DNA of 64,000 nucleotides from Aquimarina sp. TRL1 (GTDB lineage Bacteria > Bacteroidota > Bacteroidia > Flavobacteriales > Flavobacteriaceae). Location of the stretch: the NCBI RefSeq assembly GCF_013365535.1, contig NZ_CP053590.1, positions 226,001 through 290,000 of the forward strand. The letters run 5' to 3'. The notes beneath the pieces are model-generated. The model had not been told where the DNA came from and did no database searches. It was given only the letters and a program-made list of their open reading frames with translations. Shown piece by piece: positions 35,126 through 45,640 of the stretch. How positions within the stretch are numbered: position 1 is the first letter of the stretch; each line of letters starts with the position of its first letter. Both the position numbers and the translations under genes were made by a program.

Positions 35126-35483
35126 ATTTGTTTGAAAATCAGTAATTTAATTTCTTTTTTAGTTCGAACTCAATCCTGTTAGGTCTCCTCTATTTTTATT
35201 TTTTAACTAATTGATTTACTTGTCTCTAAGTGTTCGACTCCTGTCGTAGGCTAGAAAACTGTTGGTAAGATAGATTACTCAAAAAAATATCCTAAAATTA
35301 AAGAGTGTTTTTTTTAATCATGTAAAGTCTATTTTAGTTTCTAATACTCTCGTTTTATTTCTTATTTAATCTCATGTATACTGATAGTCAGCGAACTATT
35401 TACTGCAACTACTGCAAAAAAGTATTTTTTTCAATACATATTACGGTTTTAGCGTATATCTTTGCCGGCCTAATCATCAAATA
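35126..35483. other. Non-coding left end of the island with tRNA-tail-like relics
   Basis: No gene. Two stretches resemble degenerate tRNA T-arm/acceptor ends: 35162-35185 (GTTCGA... then AATCCTGTTAGGTC, close to the 15-bp repeat) and 35232-35252 (GTTCGACTCCTGTCGTAGGC). They could be scars of earlier insertions at the same site. A TATCTTTG box at 35457-35464 probably drives the next gene. Confidence 0.35.
35457..35464 (+). promoter_or_regulatory. -7 box upstream of the first island gene
   Basis: TATCTTTG (exact TAnnTTTG) 19 bp before the ATG at 35484. No -33 TTG at the usual spacing. Confidence 0.4.
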
Positions 35484-36731
35484 ATGAAAAAAATTACTTT
35501 AGGATTATTCATGACTATTTTGGGAGTAAATGGAATAGCCCAAATAAAATTCGAAAAAGGATATTATATCAACAATCAGGGAGACAAAATAGACTGCCTT
35601 ATAAAAAACGAAGAATGGCATGATAACCCTGCTACAATAGCATATAAAATAAGTGAAGATTCCAGTGATACCTCCCTTTCTATTAATGATTTTAAATCCT
35701 TTAAAGTAGGAAATCAACATTATATAAGGGCGAATGTAAAAATAGATAGATCAGGTAGAGACCTTTCTTCTTTGACAGAAAATAGGAGCCCTGAATTTAC
35801 AGAAGAAACTTTGTTGCTAAAAGTACTAATGAAAGGAAAAGCTTCTTTATACTTGTTTAGAGAAGGAAATTTAAATCTTTATTTTTTTAAAAAAGAAAAT
35901 AACGATATAGAACAATTAATTTATAAAGAATATTTGATAAGACTTTCAGATAATACATTAAATAGTAGGAAGGTTGGGGTTAATAATTATTTTAGGCAAC
36001 AATTGTTAAATACGTTGAATTGTCCTGATATTAATGAAAAAGACGCTGCTAATCTTGACTATAAAAAAAAGGAGTTGGTTCGCTATTTTCTTAAATATAA
36101 TAGGTGTAAAAATGAAGGGTTTACCTATGAGCTAGCTGATAAAATAGAAAAATGGGATGTGAATATAACGGTTAGACCTCGTATTTCCATTCCTTCTATT
36201 TCTATTGAAGATAGAAACTATTATCTTCAAAATAGCACAAAGGCATCTGAATTAGAAGATTTTGACACTGGAGTTCGTTTTCAGTTTGGTGTTGAAACAG
36301 AATTTGTCTTTCCTTTCTATAAAAACAAATGGTCAATTTTCTTAGAACCTATCTATCAGTCCTACCAATCAGAAGCAAAGGAAACCAGAACAAATGTTTT
36401 AGGAACTCAAAATAGAAAATATGCACTGAATTATACTTCTATAGAAGTACCTATAGGTTTACGGCATTATATGTATCTCAATGATCAATCAAGTTTTTTT
36501 GTTAGTGGAGCCTTTGTTACTGATTTCGATTTTAATTCCAGCTATAAAGAAATTATAAACGAACGTGTTATTAGAGAGACTAAGGTTAACAGTCGAAGTA
36601 ATATTGTGGTAGGTCTTGGTTATAAATATGATAGGTATAGTTTAGAAGCAAGACTTGCCAGCAACCGAAAAATTGCTGGATTTTATAGATATAGTTCGAT
36701 TTCTTTTATTATTGGTTACACTATATTTTAA
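35484..36731 (+). CDS. Secreted/outer-membrane protein with barrel-like C-terminus
   Basis: 415 residues with a signal peptide ending NGIAQ. The N-terminal half starts FEKGYYINNQGDKIDCLIKNEEW, a pattern seen in flavobacterial outer-membrane proteins of unknown function. The C-terminal 180 residues alternate polar and hydrophobic residues in strand-length units and end in an aromatic (SISFIIGYTIF), as in small outer-membrane beta-barrels. It is the first gene of the island and is followed 102 bp later by the first RHS-type gene. Function unknown. Confidence 0.65.
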   Translation: MKKITLGLFMTILGVNGIAQIKFEKGYYINNQGDKIDCLIKNEEWHDNPATIAYKISEDSSDTSLSINDFKSFKVGNQHYIRANVKIDRSGRDLSSLTENRSPEFTEETLLLKVLMKGKASLYLFREGNLNLYFFKKENNDIEQLIYKEYLIRLSDNTLNSRKVGVNNYFRQQLLNTLNCPDINEKDAANLDYKKKELVRYFLKYNRCKNEGFTYELADKIEKWDVNITVRPRISIPSISIEDRNYYLQNSTKASELEDFDTGVRFQFGVETEFVFPFYKNKWSIFLEPIYQSYQSEAKETRTNVLGTQNRKYALNYTSIEVPIGLRHYMYLNDQSSFFVSGAFVTDFDFNSSYKEIINERVIRETKVNSRSNIVVGLGYKYDRYSLEARLASNRKIAGFYRYSSISFIIGYTIF

Positions 36732-36833
36732 TGAATATAATATTTGCGTACACTTTAGGTAAGCAGTGTCTTTTTTGCTTTGATGATAAGTGTTCCTAAC
36801 TACTTAATATCATTAGTTTAATTAACATTTTTT

Positions 36834-39800
36834 ATGAAATACTTAATTACAACAGTACTCTTTTTCTTGCTAAGAATTATCGCTTTTTCTCAGGAAGGAG
36901 AATCTACTACACAGCCTCCCGCAATATTTCCAACTTCTCCAGAAGCAGCAAGCTTAGGAAAATATGGAGAGATTCCTGTTAATCTTTCTACTGGAAGAAT
37001 AAATCATACAATTCCATTGCACACCATTAATGAAGCAGGTTTTCGTTTGCCGATTTCACTGTCCTATAACTATTCTGGGTTGATGGTGGATGAGATTCCA
37101 GGGGCAACAGGATTAGGTTGGGATTTTTCTGGTAAAGGAATGATTACTAGACAGGTTCGGGGACTTGCAGATGAGTCGCAACTAGGATATATCGGACCTA
37201 ATAAGATAGGAGAAAAAGTACATAAATTCCATACCAATTCTCACAATATGTCCTCAGAAGAACTTGGGGTGTTGATACGCGAGTCTGCAGCAGGAAAATG
37301 GGATACAGAATCTGATAAATATATGATCAGTGTAGGTTCTCTATCAGCTACTTTTTACTTTAATCATAATGGAGAAGCTGTTTTTGCTCCCTATAAAAAC
37401 TACAAACTTACTCGTTTACCTAATAATGGAGGGTTTAAGCTTATTGATGATTCAGGGATTATATATTATTTTGAACTACAAGAAACTACTGAGATTGAAA
37501 CTTTAAGCGCTACAGAGCCTACAATCACTATATACCCTTCTGCTTGGGTAATCACTAAAATAGAATTGCCAAATACCAAAACTATTACTTTTCAATACCA
37601 AAACTATAGGGTACGACAGAGAACTCATGCTGATACCTGGACTTTAGTAGATATTGGTTCTCCAGATTATCAACGTTGTGTACAGGAACGTAGCTTAAAC
37701 AGTGTTTCTCACTCTTTTTCAGATAATCAGACTTCAGGGCTTTTACCAAGTAAAATTATTACTCCTTCAGAGACTATCGATCTTACCTATAGTATTCCTT
37801 CCAGCGTAACATTGAATCAAAACTTAACCACGTTAGATGCCGTAACCATTACTAACTCTATAGGGCAAAAAGTAATGGAATATACTTTAGGATATAATAA
37901 TAAGACCTCTCCGAGAAAAGTCCTTACCACCATTAATAGGCGAAAAAATTCAGTCAGTAAATATCAAGAATATTATCGTTTTGAATATTATGGTAATCCT
38001 CCAACTGATATTGCTTATTATAAGCAAGATTATTGGGGATATTATAGTGGTAGTACTAATAATACTGGTAGCCTTATTTCAGAAAACTCCAATCGATCTC
38101 CTAATTTTAACAATACTCAACAAGGAGCTTTGAAAAAGATATACTATCCTACCAAAGGGTATTCAGAGTTTATATATGAACAGAATCAGGTGTTCGGAAA
38201 ACTAGATACGGGAGAAATAGGAAATGAAGCCCGTTTAGATTTTTCTGTAAATGAGGTTATTACCTCAGATAGTTATGCGCTGGATGAAAATATAAATAAA
38301 ACGATTAGGGTTCCTTTTTCCCCCAAGCCCCTTCCAGGTGGAGGAGCTATTAAAGTTAGTTTAGGTTATTATTTGCACACTTCTATGGGGTATTCTCTGG
38401 CCTCAGTAGAACTTAAAAAAGTTGGAGCAGGTATGTTTGTACATTGTACAGGCGAGAGAAATGGAACTTGCAACTATAAAACGGAAATTTCTTCGGCAGA
38501 ACAAGAGCCGGTTACCAAACAACAAGATCAAACATTATATACTTTGGAACCTGGAGATTACGAGTTGATTGTTAGGCTAGAAAGAATTGCAGCTCCCTCA
38601 AACCCTGATAGAACGCCAAGAGCTATAGCCAATGTGCTATTAAAATATTATTCAGGGACTCCTGCTGCGGAACCAGAAGTGATTAATATTCCCTTTGGAG
38701 GATTGAGAATTAAAGAAGTAAATTCTTATGATAGTCAGGGAGGGCGTACTACTAAACGGTATTCGTATCTGAAAGAAGATGGGGTTACCTCTTCAGGGAT
38801 CAATCTTTCAAAACCTGTATTTGTAAACAAAGAATCTCATCATTATCTTCCGGACTTAACCCCTCATGGTAGACCAAAAATGGATTGTAATCTTACCAGA
38901 AGATTATCTTCCAGTGTTATTCCGTTAAGCACCTATATAGGCAGCCCAGTATTATATACTACTGTAGAAGAGCAATTGGTAAACGATAATAATGAAATAC
39001 TTAAAAGTCGATTCTATTTTTCAGGAGCAACAGATGTAACAGAAAGTTTTCCTTATGCTCCTACAGAGAAAAAAAACTGGAGAAAAGGGTTGACATTACA
39101 GCAACAATCTTATATAAAAAACGGGAATACATTTGAGATAAATGGAAAAATCTCCAATATATATAAGTCTTTAGAGCGTTATACGGGAACCTTAAGTCAT
39201 TTGAATTCATATAACTTAAAAGCAGGTAAAGTAAGGTATACCTTTGATGCTGCCGGGCACCCATTAACTGCTTCTTCTGGACTTAATAATTCTCAATATA
39301 CTCGCTACGTAAATCGTTCCGAGTTATACCCTGTTATTACATCAAAACAAGAAGAAATACATCATGGTCAAACCATTACCAAAGATATTGTTTATACCTA
39401 TGATAGGCCATATGGGCAATTAAAAAAACAAGTTACTACCGATAGTCAGAACAATGAAATTAGTTCAACTTACTTATATCCATATGATAAGGCTGGGGCG
39501 GTTAATAATACATTACGACATCAAAATCGAATTAGTACTGCAATAGAAGTTAGCACTGCTAGGAATAATGAGCTGCTACAGACGCAAAGTACTGAATTTA
39601 AAAATTGGGAAAATGGTCTTTTGTTACCCTCTTATACTAAAGTTGCCAAGGGTAATAAAGAAGCCGTAGTAACTCTGCGATACCATCGATATGATGAGAC
39701 AGGAAATCCAATTGAAGTTTCCAGAGAAAATGGAAGCTCTCAAGTACTTATTTGGGGATACCAAAATCAGCTTCCTGTTGCTAAAATCGAAAATGCGAGC

Positions 39801-41786
39801 TATAATGATATAGCTCCTTATATAGCAAGCCTAAAAACAGCATCAAATGCTGATACAGATCACTGTCGTCAGCCAGGTTGTAAAGAACAACTCCTTAGAG
39901 AAGCGCTTGACAATGTAAGAGAACAATTTCCTGATGCCATGGTGACTACCTATACCTATGACCCGCTTATAGGAGTTACCAGTATCACTGATCCCAGAGG
40001 GAATACGATCTATCATACCTATGATGCTTTTAACAGACTCTCCTACACTGAGGATCACAATGGTCATGTGCTTCAAAAATATTCATATAATTATGATGGA
40101 GAAAAGGAAGCTACTTATGGGGCTTTTAGTATTGCTATTGACGGAGCAACTCAGGGGCAACCAGAGCAGGCAATACCTTATACAGCATCAGTATCAAGAA
40201 ATGGAAACAGTGGACGTTTTATCTATACCTGGTGGGTGGATAATATAGAGGTTTCCTGTGGGGTGCAATCACAGATCAACAGAACCTTTAATCAGCAAGG
40301 AAATCATCAGATACGTCTTAAAGTAGTAGACACTCAAACCAAAGAAGCAAAAACGGTTTCTAAAAATATACAAATAGCCTATCCTGCTTTACAAACACCA
40401 GTAGTGACAGCCAGTAGCACACATACCATTAAAGGAACTCCAATTGTCTTTACTACTACCAGTGGAGGAGGCTCAGGTAGCTTACAATATCAGTGGTATG
40501 TAAATAATAGTTTGCAACATGATACCGATTCCCGTTTTGATTTTTCTAATAGTACAGTAGGGACGTATTCCGTGTATTGCAAAGTAACAGACACAAAAAC
40601 AGGAACGTCTAAAAATAGTGCAGTCAAAAAGGTGTACACCTATAACGCCCTTAGTACCCCTGAACTAACAGTTTCCAAAACAGAAGTTATAAAAGGGACT
40701 AAGGTAACCTATACCGCTTCGGGTATTAGTGGAGGATCAGGCAGCTATACCTATCAATGGTATGTAAACAACAGTTTGCAAAATGTCAATAGCACAACCT
40801 TATCCTATACCCATACTACTACAGGAGCTTTTTCTGTATATCTAAAAGTAGTAGATACCAAGGTAGCTAGTCATACTAAAAACACAACAACTAAAAAAGT
40901 AAACGTATATAATAGTTTGGCTACTCCCGGAGTCTACCCCAGTCACAGGCATTTTACTAAAGGAACCTCTGTTAGTTTCCCTACTTCTAATGTAGCAGGA
41001 GGGTCTGGGCATCGACGTTACCAATGGTATATTAATAATACGTTACAAGCCTATACAGGAGTTAAGTTAGTTCATTCTTTTGCCTCTGCAGGAACTTATA
41101 CCATACGATTTAGAGTGATTGATAAAAAAGTTTCTGATCATTCTAAAGAAGAAAGTGTAACGATATATGCTTATCCCCCTTTAAGCACCCCAACAGTAAG
41201 TGCAACGAAAACTCATATTAATCAAGGAACCAACACTACTTTTAGGGTAAATAATATCTCAGGAGGATCAGGATCGAGAAAAATTGAATGGTATGTAAAT
41301 AACGTAAAACAAAGTGCTAGCTCGACCTCATATTCGTATAATTTTCCTAATTCAGGAACTTATACCATTAAATGTAAGGTTATTGATTTAAAGCTGCAAA
41401 ATGAGAATTATAAGTGGAGTTCTAATTCCCCTGTTTTAAAGGTGTATCCTAAAATGATTATGAGAACCAGCCAATCTGCTACTTCAGTATCGGGCACTTA
41501 TCCAAGTGTATCGTTTCAAGTAACCAGTCTTTCCGGAGGATCAGGATCTCGCACTCAAGTATCCTGGAAAGCGTTCAAAAGTATAAGCCCATCCAAGGTT
41601 TTGGGAACAGGTTCAGGAAGCCAATTTCATTTTTCCAATTTCGAAACAGGAACTCATGAATATAATATTACTGCAACAGTAACAGATAAGCTTACCGGAC
41701 AACAAGTAAGGAATCTTATGGTAGTCATAGGGAGTGTATCTTCTGATAATGGAGGAGGTGATGGAAATACAGGAGATCAACATTAA
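36834..41786 (+). CDS. Giant YD-repeat/RHS-like secreted protein with tandem Ig/PKD-like repeats
   Basis: 1650 residues, signal peptide ending IIAFSQ. The N-terminal part has the shell-type opening (NLSTGRINHTIPLHTI, LGWDFSGKGMITRQV). YD repeats are sparse (YTYDPLIGVTSITDPRGN, YHTYDAFNRLSY, KYSYNYDGE near 1040-1085). The last 550 residues are six Ig/PKD-like units of about 90 residues with the refrain GGSGSxxYQWYVNN. It ends in a Gly/Asp/Asn tail without a toxin tip. It lies 23 bp before the DUF6443 RHS gene; such pairs are common in Bacteroidota. I infer a surface or secreted shell component that may work with its neighbour. Confidence 0.8.
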   Translation: MKYLITTVLFFLLRIIAFSQEGESTTQPPAIFPTSPEAASLGKYGEIPVNLSTGRINHTIPLHTINEAGFRLPISLSYNYSGLMVDEIPGATGLGWDFSGKGMITRQVRGLADESQLGYIGPNKIGEKVHKFHTNSHNMSSEELGVLIRESAAGKWDTESDKYMISVGSLSATFYFNHNGEAVFAPYKNYKLTRLPNNGGFKLIDDSGIIYYFELQETTEIETLSATEPTITIYPSAWVITKIELPNTKTITFQYQNYRVRQRTHADTWTLVDIGSPDYQRCVQERSLNSVSHSFSDNQTSGLLPSKIITPSETIDLTYSIPSSVTLNQNLTTLDAVTITNSIGQKVMEYTLGYNNKTSPRKVLTTINRRKNSVSKYQEYYRFEYYGNPPTDIAYYKQDYWGYYSGSTNNTGSLISENSNRSPNFNNTQQGALKKIYYPTKGYSEFIYEQNQVFGKLDTGEIGNEARLDFSVNEVITSDSYALDENINKTIRVPFSPKPLPGGGAIKVSLGYYLHTSMGYSLASVELKKVGAGMFVHCTGERNGTCNYKTEISSAEQEPVTKQQDQTLYTLEPGDYELIVRLERIAAPSNPDRTPRAIANVLLKYYSGTPAAEPEVINIPFGGLRIKEVNSYDSQGGRTTKRYSYLKEDGVTSSGINLSKPVFVNKESHHYLPDLTPHGRPKMDCNLTRRLSSSVIPLSTYIGSPVLYTTVEEQLVNDNNEILKSRFYFSGATDVTESFPYAPTEKKNWRKGLTLQQQSYIKNGNTFEINGKISNIYKSLERYTGTLSHLNSYNLKAGKVRYTFDAAGHPLTASSGLNNSQYTRYVNRSELYPVITSKQEEIHHGQTITKDIVYTYDRPYGQLKKQVTTDSQNNEISSTYLYPYDKAGAVNNTLRHQNRISTAIEVSTARNNELLQTQSTEFKNWENGLLLPSYTKVAKGNKEAVVTLRYHRYDETGNPIEVSRENGSSQVLIWGYQNQLPVAKIENASYNDIAPYIASLKTASNADTDHCRQPGCKEQLLREALDNVREQFPDAMVTTYTYDPLIGVTSITDPRGNTIYHTYDAFNRLSYTEDHNGHVLQKYSYNYDGEKEATYGAFSIAIDGATQGQPEQAIPYTASVSRNGNSGRFIYTWWVDNIEVSCGVQSQINRTFNQQGNHQIRLKVVDTQTKEAKTVSKNIQIAYPALQTPVVTASSTHTIKGTPIVFTTTSGGGSGSLQYQWYVNNSLQHDTDSRFDFSNSTVGTYSVYCKVTDTKTGTSKNSAVKKVYTYNALSTPELTVSKTEVIKGTKVTYTASGISGGSGSYTYQWYVNNSLQNVNSTTLSYTHTTTGAFSVYLKVVDTKVASHTKNTTTKKVNVYNSLATPGVYPSHRHFTKGTSVSFPTSNVAGGSGHRRYQWYINNTLQAYTGVKLVHSFASAGTYTIRFRVIDKKVSDHSKEESVTIYAYPPLSTPTVSATKTHINQGTNTTFRVNNISGGSGSRKIEWYVNNVKQSASSTSYSYNFPNSGTYTIKCKVIDLKLQNENYKWSSNSPVLKVYPKMIMRTSQSATSVSGTYPSVSFQVTSLSGGSGSRTQVSWKAFKSISPSKVLGTGSGSQFHFSNFETGTHEYNITATVTDKLTGQQVRNLMVVIGSVSSDNGGGDGNTGDQH

Positions 41787-41809
41787 TATTTAGTAATGCT
41801 ACAATACAA

Positions 41810-44800
41810 ATGAAAAAACAGATTATAATTTTAATAACAGTACTGATTAGCTTGAGTATTCAGGCACAGGAAGCACTCTCTGATAAGAACTATGTTTATA
41901 GTATTGCCCCTCAGTTTGCAGTGACAATTGCAAATCTGGAAAACAGCAATTGTAATACGGACACAGCCGAATCCATTAAACAGATTACCTATTTTGATGG
42001 TTTAGGGCGTCCGATTCAGCAAATCGGGATCGGGCAATCTCCCAGTCATAAGGATATTGTAACACATATTACCTATGACAGCTATGGAAGACAGAGCAAA
42101 CAGTATTTACCCTTTGTATCCACTACTGCTACCGGAGCCTATAAAACGGTGAATGTGGCTACAGATATTGATGCATATTATAAAAGTAACTACCCGCAGG
42201 ATTTTACAGGCACTAGTGTTAATGCTTATTCAGAAAGTGTTTTTGAAGCCTCTCCTATAAACCGGGTGATCAAACAGGCAGCTCCGGGAACAGCCTGGAA
42301 AGCTAACAGTGAGATCAGTGCCATGGCAGCTGATCATACCATCAAAACTGACTGGACAACAAATCAGGCAGATATTCCGCTGTTTGAGGTTACATTTACA
42401 GCTGGGGATACTGAAAAACCAGTACTTCGTAAAAATGGAAACTATGCTCCCAGTCAATTGCTGGTTACCATTATCAAAGATGAAAACTGGACGAGAGCTG
42501 ATGGAGATAATCATACCACCAGAGAATATAAAAACAAGCAGGGACAGATAGTTCTAAAAAGAACCTATACTGCATCAGAAGCACATGATACTTATTATGT
42601 ATATGATAGATTTGGTAATTTAAGTTTTGTACTACCCCCCAAGGTAGATGTTAGTGACGGGGTGTCTGCTACAGAGCTTGCAGAACTGTGTTATCAATAT
42701 ACCTACGATTATCGCAACCGGCTGATTACAAAGAAAATTCCCGGAAAAGGATGGGAGTATATTGTCTATGACAATCTGGACCGACCGGTATTGACACAGG
42801 ACAGTTTGCTCAGAGCGGCGAATAGATGGTTGTTTACCAAATACGATGTTTTTGATCGAGTGGTCTATACCGGTAGCTATACTGCCCCACAGGATCAGAC
42901 AGTAACACAGTTACGCAGGCTCTTTAAAGATAAAACCACACAGCAAAACTACGAGCGAAAAACACCCCGTGTCAGTGTGGATCAGGAAAACTATTATTCC
43001 AATGACAATTTTCCTACCACTGGACTGGAACTGTTGACCATTCAGTATTACGATACCTATCAGGGATTCACCAATACCCACTTAGTAACGACTTATGGAG
43101 TAGAGAGTACGACAAAAACAAAATCCTTAGCCACAGCCAGTAAGGTAAAAGTACTGGATACAGACGCCTGGATTACCACCATTACGTACTATGATGATAA
43201 AGCCAGACCTATCTATGTCAAAACGGTAAACCCATATCTGAATACCATTGATATTATGGAGTATGAATTGGATTTTACAGGCAAGGTACTGCGTTTGAAA
43301 ACTACACATACCAAAGGGAATAATACACCCATTGTAACAACGGATGTCTTTACCTATGATCATATGGGACGTTTGCTTACCCAACAACAAAGCATTGGAA
43401 CATATACAGAAACCATTGCCAGTAATACCTATGATGAGTTAGGGCAACTCATCGCTAAAAAGGTAGGGAACGAATTACAAACAGTAGATTACAGCTATAA
43501 TGTACGGGGATGGCTTACCGGGATTAATGATGTCAACAATCTGGGATCAGATCTGTTTGCCTTTGGGATTAATTATAACAGGGTGACCGAAAATGCTTCC
43601 AGAGCTGATGGGTTATACAATGGAAATATCAGCGAGACGCTCTGGAAAACTGCCAGTGACAACACCAAACGTTCCTATTCCTATCAGTATGATGATTTAA
43701 ACCGGATCACTGCCGGATATGCCAATATAGGAAGTTATAACCTATTAGGAGTTACCTATGATAAGAATGGGAATATCCAGACCCTTACCAGAAACGGGCA
43801 TACCAATGCAGCAGCCACTGCCTTTGGAGCAATGGATAAATTAGTGTATTCTTATAATGGAGGAAACAAATTACTAAAGGTAACGGATAGCGGAAATAAA
43901 ATTTTTGGGTTTACAGATGGGACCAATACAGAGGATGACTATACCTATGACGCCAATGGGAATATGACCAGGGATGGCAATAAAGGAATTACAGAGATTC
44001 AGTATAACCATTTAAATTTACCTAAACAGATAACGCTGGCAGGAAAAGGAAATATTAATTATATTTACGACGCCGCTGGTACCAAGTTAAGAAAAACGGT
44101 AACAGAGGGAGGTTCTTTAACAACGACAGATTATGCAGGGAACTACATCTATAAAAACGGAAGGTTAACATTTTTTAATCATCCGGAAGGCTATGTGGAA
44201 CCTGATGGGAACAATGGATATGATTATACCTATCAGTATAAAGATCACCTGGGGAATATACGCCTGTCATATGCAGGAGTAAAAACCTATATCCAGGATG
44301 TTTTTGATCAGGGAAGTAGTGATTGGACAGGAGGTGCCTTAGAGGTAGTAGATCAAAAGTTGCATATTGATGTCAAAAACATGTATAGCGGTACCCATAA
44401 ACGTATTTATGGAGATTTTACCAAGGGGCAACAATTGACCTTATCCTTTAATCTAACGATGGCTAATGAAGCAGATAAGATGCGAATTCTTATCCAGGAG
44501 TTAGATGGAAATTCAGTGAGTTTGGGATGGAAATCCTTAGGAGATGTTGGTAGTGGGACTCATAATAAAACCTATACAATCCGTAATGAAGGGGTAGCTT
44601 CTATTTTGGTGAAGATAGGATTGTCTGAGGCAAATACAGAAGTCTCTACTGTAGAATTGGATGATATTCGTTTATCGGATCGATCTGAAAATGGGATTGT
44701 GATAAAGGAAGAGAAACATTACTATCCTTTTGGGCTTGAACATCGCGGATACAACCCCTTGATTACAGGGAGAAAGCATAGCTATGGGTATAATGGGAAA

Positions 44801-45640
44801 GAGGAAGAAAATGAACTTGATTTTAAAACTCTTGATTATGGAGCAAGATTCTATGATCCAGCAACAGGAAGATGGTTTACACCAGATGCTCTAGCTGAGA
44901 AATACTATTCTACATCACCTTATACTTACGCCTTAGATAATCCTATAATTTATATTGACCCTGATGGAAATCAGGTAGAGATGTGTTGTGAGGAGTTACA
45001 AGGTTTTTTAGCGGGTATGGTAGATAATACTTTTGGAACCAATCTTAGAAGTAGAGGAAATACCCAAGCATTTAGAAATGGAGTTAATACTGCTAATGGT
45101 ACATCTGCTGCAATTTCTGTTATTTTACTTGTAGATGGTACTGCAAATGCAGCAGCAGGAACAGCAGGTTTAGTAGCTTCTGGTGCGGCAACAGTGGCTA
45201 CAGCAGGTAGTGGATCAATTGCAACAGGACCAGCAGCAGCAGCTAGTGGTACATTATTAGCAAAAGGATTAACAGAAATAGGTATTGGTACTATTATGGC
45301 TAATAATGTTAAGAACAATATGGAAGCTGATGCTAACAGTAGTTCTTCTTCTAGTAATCGTCCTTCAAGAAACAAACCTAAACAAGAAGGAAAGCCTAAT
45401 AGTAGTGAAATACAAGCTAGAGATTCAGATGGAAATGTTACCAAGTATAGTACTTATGATGAAAATGGTAAACTAGTTAAGGAATATAGAGGTACAGGTA
45501 AAGATCATGGAGATATACCACGTCCTAATGTTAAAGAACCTAGTTATAATATAAACCCTAAAACGGGAGAAAAATTCCAGAACGGATATAAAGTAAGAAA
45601 AGCAACATCTAATGAAATACCAGGTTATAATGGAGAATAA
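41810..45640 (+). CDS. DUF6443/RHS polymorphic toxin
   Basis: 1276 residues, signal peptide ending SIQAQ. It opens with a DUF6443 domain (QITYFDGLGRPIQQIG, ITYDSYGRQSKQYLPF), continues through YD/RHS repeats (YTYDANGNMTRDGNKG, HLNLPKQITLAGKG) and the RHS core (YKDHLGNIRLSY, HYYPFGLEHRGYN, YDPATGRWFTPDALAEKYY, IIYIDPDGN). After the core come an Ala/Gly hydrophobic stretch and a Ser/Pro linker. The variable tip of about 80 residues is KYSTYDENGKLVKEYRG-TGKDHGDIPRPNVKEP, resembling a small RNase-type polymorphic toxin (the type 24 family comes to mind; not verified). The next gene overlaps it and is its likely immunity protein. Confidence 0.85.
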   Translation: MKKQIIILITVLISLSIQAQEALSDKNYVYSIAPQFAVTIANLENSNCNTDTAESIKQITYFDGLGRPIQQIGIGQSPSHKDIVTHITYDSYGRQSKQYLPFVSTTATGAYKTVNVATDIDAYYKSNYPQDFTGTSVNAYSESVFEASPINRVIKQAAPGTAWKANSEISAMAADHTIKTDWTTNQADIPLFEVTFTAGDTEKPVLRKNGNYAPSQLLVTIIKDENWTRADGDNHTTREYKNKQGQIVLKRTYTASEAHDTYYVYDRFGNLSFVLPPKVDVSDGVSATELAELCYQYTYDYRNRLITKKIPGKGWEYIVYDNLDRPVLTQDSLLRAANRWLFTKYDVFDRVVYTGSYTAPQDQTVTQLRRLFKDKTTQQNYERKTPRVSVDQENYYSNDNFPTTGLELLTIQYYDTYQGFTNTHLVTTYGVESTTKTKSLATASKVKVLDTDAWITTITYYDDKARPIYVKTVNPYLNTIDIMEYELDFTGKVLRLKTTHTKGNNTPIVTTDVFTYDHMGRLLTQQQSIGTYTETIASNTYDELGQLIAKKVGNELQTVDYSYNVRGWLTGINDVNNLGSDLFAFGINYNRVTENASRADGLYNGNISETLWKTASDNTKRSYSYQYDDLNRITAGYANIGSYNLLGVTYDKNGNIQTLTRNGHTNAAATAFGAMDKLVYSYNGGNKLLKVTDSGNKIFGFTDGTNTEDDYTYDANGNMTRDGNKGITEIQYNHLNLPKQITLAGKGNINYIYDAAGTKLRKTVTEGGSLTTTDYAGNYIYKNGRLTFFNHPEGYVEPDGNNGYDYTYQYKDHLGNIRLSYAGVKTYIQDVFDQGSSDWTGGALEVVDQKLHIDVKNMYSGTHKRIYGDFTKGQQLTLSFNLTMANEADKMRILIQELDGNSVSLGWKSLGDVGSGTHNKTYTIRNEGVASILVKIGLSEANTEVSTVELDDIRLSDRSENGIVIKEEKHYYPFGLEHRGYNPLITGRKHSYGYNGKEEENELDFKTLDYGARFYDPATGRWFTPDALAEKYYSTSPYTYALDNPIIYIDPDGNQVEMCCEELQGFLAGMVDNTFGTNLRSRGNTQAFRNGVNTANGTSAAISVILLVDGTANAAAGTAGLVASGAATVATAGSGSIATGPAAAASGTLLAKGLTEIGIGTIMANNVKNNMEADANSSSSSSNRPSRNKPKQEGKPNSSEIQARDSDGNVTKYSTYDENGKLVKEYRGTGKDHGDIPRPNVKEPSYNINPKTGEKFQNGYKVRKATSNEIPGYNGE

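Noticed and set aside
44971..45444. 157-codon minus-strand ORF opposite the RHS toxin tip
   Set aside because: Mirror of an Ala/Gly/Thr-rich coding region; no independent signals.
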